Assembly: GCA_022376925.1 (NCBI GenBank)
Contig: JAIOJX010000003.1
Coordinates: forward strand, 39,417,874 to 39,481,873
DNA length: 64,000 bases
Direction: 5' to 3'
Origin: Tragulus kanchil
Lineage: Eukaryota > Chordata > Mammalia > Artiodactyla > Tragulidae
This document shows, one piece after another, positions 59,671 to 64,000 of the stretch. Numbering within the stretch: position 1 is the first letter of the stretch; each line of letters starts with the position of its first letter. The notes under the pieces are model-generated. The model saw nothing but the letters and a program-made list of their open reading frames with translations, made no database searches and was not told where the DNA came from. The translations under genes and the position numbers were made by a program.

Positions 59671-61079
59671 AACGTTTTGAATTAAATAGCTCCCTGAAAT
59701 TGAGACATTTGTTGCTTTGCTCTCTAATGGTTCCACATCATCATCATTCCTTGACATTCATTACATCTGTAACAATGGTGTCTCCTCACTGAAAACTGCC
59801 CTGTTTTTTGCAATTACACATTACTTTGACATCTCTACTTAACCAGTTACCACAGTCTTCATGTTTGCAGCCGCTCGCGCACGTGGGATCCTCCCAGGCT
59901 AGGGATCGAACCAGCGCCCCTTGCGCTGCAAGGCGGTGTCCTTACCCACTGGACCACCCGGGAAGCCCGGTTTGTTTGTATTTATAAAATACCTTGATGA
60001 TTTTTTGATTGGTATTGCATTGAACCAGCAGACCAGTTTGGAAGAACTGACATATTGACAGTAATGAGTCCTTCAGTCCAGAAATGTGCAGGATTTCTCC
60101 ATTTATGTAGTTTTCCATTGATTTCATTTAAGAGTTCTGTAGTTTTCATCATATACACCTTATATATTCTTTTCTTGATTTATATCTATGTATTTTAAAT
60201 TTGTAAGGGCTTCCTGGGTTGCTCAGTAATAAAGAATTCACCTGCCAATGCAAGAGACCTGGTTTTCGTCCCTGGGTCAGGAAGATACCCCAGAGAGTGA
60301 AATGGCAACCCACTTCAGTATTCTTGCTTGGGAAATCTCATGGGAAGAGGAGCCTGGTACACTACAGTACATGGGGTAGCAAAAGAGCCTGACACAGCTT
60401 AGCAATTAAAAAAACAACAACAAATGTAAATTTCTAGGTGTTAATGTACATCTTTTAATGTTTTAAATGTAAATGGTATTATGTTTTAAGTGGTATTGTG
60501 TTTTAAATATCAAATGCCACTTGTTCATTATTAGTATATAGAAAAGCAATCAACTCTTACAGATTAACTTTGTATCTTAAAACCTTGCTCTAATGGCTTT
60601 CTATTTCCAGGAGGTTTTTTTCTGATTCTTTTGGATTTTCTACATAGATGATCCTGTCATCTGTGAAAAAAGACAGTTTTATGTCTTCCTTTACAGTAGG
60701 AATACCTTTAATTTTCTTCTCGGCCATATTGCATTAGCAAGGAGTTACAATAGAAGGTTCAAATGGAATGGATGTTGAGAGGGGGTGTCCTTGCCTTGTA
60801 TCTCATCTTAATGTGAAATCTTTGAGTTTTCACCATTAAGTATGAGCTGTATCTTATGAACATACCATAGCTTTATTAATTTAACGTTTTGAATTAAATA
60901 GCTCCCTGAAATTGAGACATTTGTTGCTTTGCTCTCTAATGGTTCCACATCATCATCATTCCTTGACATTCATTACATCTGTAACAATGGTGTCTCCTCA
61001 CTGAAAACTGCCCTGTTTTTTGCAATTACACATTATTCTCTTTGAACTTCTGTGTATTGGCTATCATTTACTTAACCAG
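59671..61079. other. Non-coding stretch, mostly second copies
   Basis: 59671-59864 is unassigned. From 59868 to about 61030 the sequence repeats copy A of duplication 19 (CHR head, L1, Bov-tA, L1). Nothing new was recognised. Confidence 0.45.
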
Positions 61080-61530
61080 TTACCACAGTCTTCATGTCTT
61101 AAATCAATGTGCTTTTAGGCTATCTATAATTTCTATAGGTCAGGAGTTCCATCACAACTCAGTTCATCCTCTGCTTACAGTCTTATAAAGATATAGTTAA
61201 GATGTTAGTGTGCATGAGTTAGGTTCTCGTCCAGAGAGGTAACTGGGGATGGATCTGTTTCCAAGCTCCCTCAGATGGCTTGCAGAGTTTATTCTTTGTA
61301 GTCGCAGGATTCATGGCAGGTTGCTTCTTCAAAGCAAGCAACAGAGAGAGATTCCAGTAAAAGAGCTCTATGTGCCCATATAATCATGCACATCCAATCA
61401 ACTTTGCCATTTTCCAGGGGTTAGAAGCAAGCCACAGGTCTTTTCTGCTCTTAAGAGGAAGGAGCTACACCATGACATGGATCCCTTTAGGATCATGGGA
61501 GGCTCCTTAGAATGTCTGCCACCTTCTGTA
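61080..61530. repeat. Old interspersed repeat, family uncertain (copy about 62193-62642)
   Basis: TATAGGTCAGGAGTTCCATC, GATCTGTTTCCAAGCTCCC, GGCAGGTTGCTTCTTCAAAG, GGGGTTAGAAGCAAGCCACA and GGGAGGCTCCTTAGAATGTC fit a familiar old mammalian repeat (pattern GGTCAGGAGTCCGG.., CCAAGCTCAC.., GGTTAGAAGCAAGTCAC..). I cannot name it or fix its strand. Confidence 0.4.
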
Positions 61531-61749
61531 TTATATTTATCCTTCTCTTATGGCATAGTTAGTGCTTCTCATATTTAAGAATCTGACTTTCTCTTTGTAA
61601 AAATTTTTAGCTCCATGATCTCAACAATAGCATAATTATGCTTTATTATGCCTGTACTATTCAGAACAAAGTATATGTGGGTTAAATAACTCATGATTTC
61701 AGTTAATCACTGGATGCTTATATTATTCTGTGGAGCCTGTTTTTGTCTG

Positions 61750-61860
61750 TCTCATAGATTGTAAACTTTTTGAAGGCAAGGAAAGCATTTGTAGTTTACA
61801 TTGTCTAGCACCTAATTAAGTAGCTATGTTAATCCTTTTTAATAAATGTTAATATTATAT
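61750..61860 (+). repeat. L2-like 3' end (copy 62862-62972)
   Basis: ATAGATTGTAAACTTTTTGA, AGGCAAGGAAAGCATTTGTA, TGTCTAGCACCTAATTAAG and TTTTTAATAAATGTTAATAT follow AGATTGTAAGCTCCTTGAGG, GGCAGGGAC.., CAGTGCCTGGCAC.. and CAATAAATGTT of L2. Confidence 0.55.
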
Positions 61861-62977
61861 TAACACTTTAGTCGCCTGATGTGAAGAACTGATTCATTGG
61901 AAAGCACTCTGCCAGGAAAGATTGAGGACAGGAGGAGAATGGGGTCGGGGGGACTGAATGGAGTGAAGAACTGGGATTGGCAAAATTTGGAAAGCACTGC
62001 CGTTTGAATTAAATAGCTCCCTGAAATTGAGACATTGTTGCTTTGCTCTCTAATGGTTCCACATCATCATCATTCCTTGACATTCATTACATCTGTAACA
62101 ATGGTGTCTCCTCACTGAAAACTGCCCTGTTTTTTGCAATTACACATTATTCTCTTTGAACTTCTGTGTATTGGCTATCATTTACTTAACCAGTTACCAC
62201 AGTCTTCATGTCTTAAATCAATGTGCTTTTAGGCTATCTATAATTTCTATAGGTCAGGAGTTCCATCACAACTCAGTTCATCCTCTGCTTACAGTCTTAT
62301 AAAGATATAGTTAAGATGTTAGTGTGCATGAGTTAGGTTCTCGTCCAGAGAGGTAACTGGGGATGGATCTGTTTCCAAGCTCCCTCAGATGGCTTGCAGA
62401 GTTTATTCTTTGTAGTCGCAGGATTCATGGCAGGTTGCTTCTTCAAAGCAAGCAACAGAGAGATTCCAGTAAAAGAGCTCTATGTGCCCATATAATCATG
62501 CACATCCAATCAACTTTGCCATTTTCCAGGGGTTAGAAGCAAGCCACAGGTCTTTTCTGCTCTTAAGAGGAAGGAGCTACACCATGACATGGATCCCTTT
62601 AGGATCATGGGAGGCTCCTTAGAATGTCTGCCACCTTCTGTATTATATTTATCCTTCTCTTATGGCATAGTTAGTGCTTCTCATATTTAAGAATCTGACT
62701 TTCTCTTTGTAAAAATTTTTAGCTCCATGATCTCAACAATAGCATAATTATGCTTTATTATGCCTGTACTATTCAGAACAAAGTATATGTGGGTTAAATA
62801 ACTCATGATTTCAGTTAATCACTGGATGCTTATATTATTCTGTGGAGCCTGTTTTTGTCTGTCTCATAGATTGTAAACTTTTTGAAGGCAAGGAAAGCAT
62901 TTGTAGTTTACATTGTCTAGCACCTAATTAAGTAGCTATGTTAATCCTTTTTAATAAATGTTAATATTATATTAACA

Positions 62978-63212
62978 CTTTAGTCGCCTGATGTGAAGAA
63001 CTGATTCATTGGAAAGCACTCTGCCAGGAAAGATTGAGGACAGGAGGAGAATGGGGTGACGTAGGCTGAGATGGTTGGATGGCATCACTGACCCCATGGA
63101 CGTGAATTTGAGCAAACTCTGGGAGATAGTGAGGGACAGGGAAATCTGACATGCTACTGTACATGGGTTCACAAAGAGTTGGACACGACTTAACAGTGGA
63201 ACAACAACAAGT
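62978..63212 (+). mobile_element. BovB (ART2A-like) LINE 3' end, sense (truncated copy 61866-61945)
   Basis: GTGAAGAACTGATTCATTGG, AAGATTGAGGACAGGAGGAG, GAGATGGTTGGATGGCATCA, CATGGACGTGAATTTGAGC, GGGAGATAGTGAGGGACAGG, AAAGAGTTGGACACGACTTA and an AACAACAACAA tail. This is the only sense BovB end with its tail in the window. Confidence 0.85.
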
Positions 63213-64000
63213 ACAAATCAGCGTTTAACAGTATATTTTTCACTTACAGAAGAAACCTTTAAAGCATGAAACTCTCTAGCAATTAAATTTGTAATATGGA
63301 TATAATCCTGCCCTCAAGATGAAAAATGTGCCATGCCCTGTGAAATGTGTGGTATGTAGGATGACATAATGTACCCAGTTCTCTAGGAACATTATGCCTC
63401 TGCCATGAGGGCACTCTTCATTTGATTTTGCTTAGCTTTGCATTAAAAGTTAGCTTTTGTGGAAAGTTCCCAAACATCTTGAAATAGGAGAATTGGGTAA
63501 GAGGTGAATTTTTTGGAAAAGGATAGTGGTTGACCATGATCAAAAGGTGATAGAGGAGAAGTTCTAGGAAGGAAGGATCAGTAAGTAAAAGAAGACTCCA
63601 AACTGTAGGGAAAAGGTTTCCCAGAGGGTTTTCCTTCAGGCTTTTGTTCCATGGATATCTTAAAGGTGTTATATGCAAAAGGACTGCTATTGTCCAAGGG
63701 TATTAACTGTTGTTAAACAGGTATTTGGAAGTACATTCTGCAGACTTCCTAATGAGTGTCATAGTCTTCCAATAGAGACTTAAAAAGCGACTTCTGAAAT
63801 TTGTTTTTCTTGGAGACGTGTGTATGTGTGTGTGTACAATTTAGAGAATTTCTTGATTGGTTAAAAAGAAGATAAGTTTAAAAAAGTCAAAACAAATTGA
63901 CATTTGAATCCCATAACGACTTCAGAAAAGAGAACAAAATATTGACTAGAACTCGGTGGGCGTGGGCTGGCAGGTAGGGGAATACCTGTGTGCTTTGAAG
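63213..64000. other. Non-coding stretch with short TG repeat
   Basis: An (TG)n-rich run lies at about 63818-63836. Nothing else was recognised to the end of the window. Confidence 0.45.

Larger units (their letters stand above)
58654..61097. repeat. Tandem duplication 19 (1,214-bp offset at start)
   Basis: Copy A is 58654-59864 and copy B 59868-61097. Copy B has CCGCTCGCGCACG for CCGCTCCGCGGCACG within 15 bp of its start and C for A in CCACC(C/A)GGG at 59958. Copy A has about 20 bp fewer and altered bases near 59823-59836, within 45 bp of its end. Confidence 0.93.
60885..63057. repeat. Tandem duplication 20 (about 1,112-1,115-bp offset)
   Basis: Copy A is 60885-61945 and copy B 62001-63057, with 55 bp of filler (61946-62000). 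Within 40 bp of its start, B has one T fewer twice (CGTTTG, GACATTG). An AG run is two bases shorter near 62458. Copy A breaks inside a BovB element after GAATGGGGT. Confidence 0.93.

Noticed and set aside
2113..63057. Satellite array or CRISPR-like repeat array
   Set aside because: The 20 units are unrelated to each other, so there is no common repeat. Pairs are about 1.1 kb and contiguous, with no short repeat/spacer structure.

Overview
The window is ruminant nuclear DNA with no protein-coding gene or functional RNA gene that I can support. The ruminant call rests on the interspersed repeats: many Bov-tA/Bov-A SINEs, BovB (ART2A-like) LINE ends, and CHR-type tRNA-derived SINEs with their heads ending in AGGGAAGTCC-like sequence. 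Older mammalian repeats (MIR, L2, L1, MER5-like hAT) lie between them. All open frames are short (154 codons at most), and the longer ones lie in repeats. The species cannot be told from this sequence. The window is either an intergenic desert or the inside of a very large intron.

The dominant feature is structural. At least 20 direct head-to-tail duplications, each 1,059-1,214 bp, lie between about 2.1 kb and 63.1 kb. The unit sequences are unrelated to each other, yet each pair is nearly identical (a few SNP-like and homopolymer differences). Summed, the second copies add about 22.7 kb, roughly 35% of the window. Junctions lie near 3190, 5735, 7830, 9926, 14873, 19354, 25760, 27582, 29490, 31303, 33364, 35526, 37410, 40574, 43578, 49165, 52660, 57892, 59866 and 61970. 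Where blocks between junctions are only about 2 kb long, a central 0.1-0.4 kb is present three times. Differences between copies concentrate close to the internal junctions, and several junctions carry 10-55 bp of filler. I read this as adjacent contigs joined with their ~1.1 kb overlaps left in (or gap fills inserted with their flanks). Real tandem duplication cannot be excluded without reads or an independent assembly.

Layout, left to right. 0-2.1 kb: mostly unassigned with a MIR end. 2.1-4.3 kb: an LTR-like sequence, doubled. 4.3-4.6 kb: a Bov SINE split by an 86-bp segment with a diverged relative 1.1 kb downstream. 6.9-11.3 kb: SINE-rich region with MIRs and a BovB end. 11.6-12.6 kb: variant CHR SINE, L1 3' end, microsatellite. 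14.3-16.0 kb: L2, Bov-tA and L1 end, doubled. 17-18.2 kb: old L1 and a CHR SINE. 20.9-28.2 kb: two BovB ends, a CHR SINE and a Bov-tA. 31-38 kb: MIR, L2 and CHR insertions, doubled or tripled. 38.9-41.7 kb: hAT-like and L1 3' ends. 42.7 kb: an apparent poly(A)-only retrotransposition scar. 43-48 kb: long old antisense L1 with three Bov-tA insertions. 52-54.8 kb: MER5A and Bov-tA elements, one with a 22-bp triplication. 56.5-59.7 kb: a second antisense L1 carrying a CpG-rich variant CHR SINE. 61-63.2 kb: old repeats and a BovB end.

No novel gene system was found. The biological observations most worth following are the poly(A)-only insertion, the variant CHR subfamily (two independent loci), and the 86-bp segment inserted in a SINE. 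The tandem duplications matter most as a likely assembly problem.
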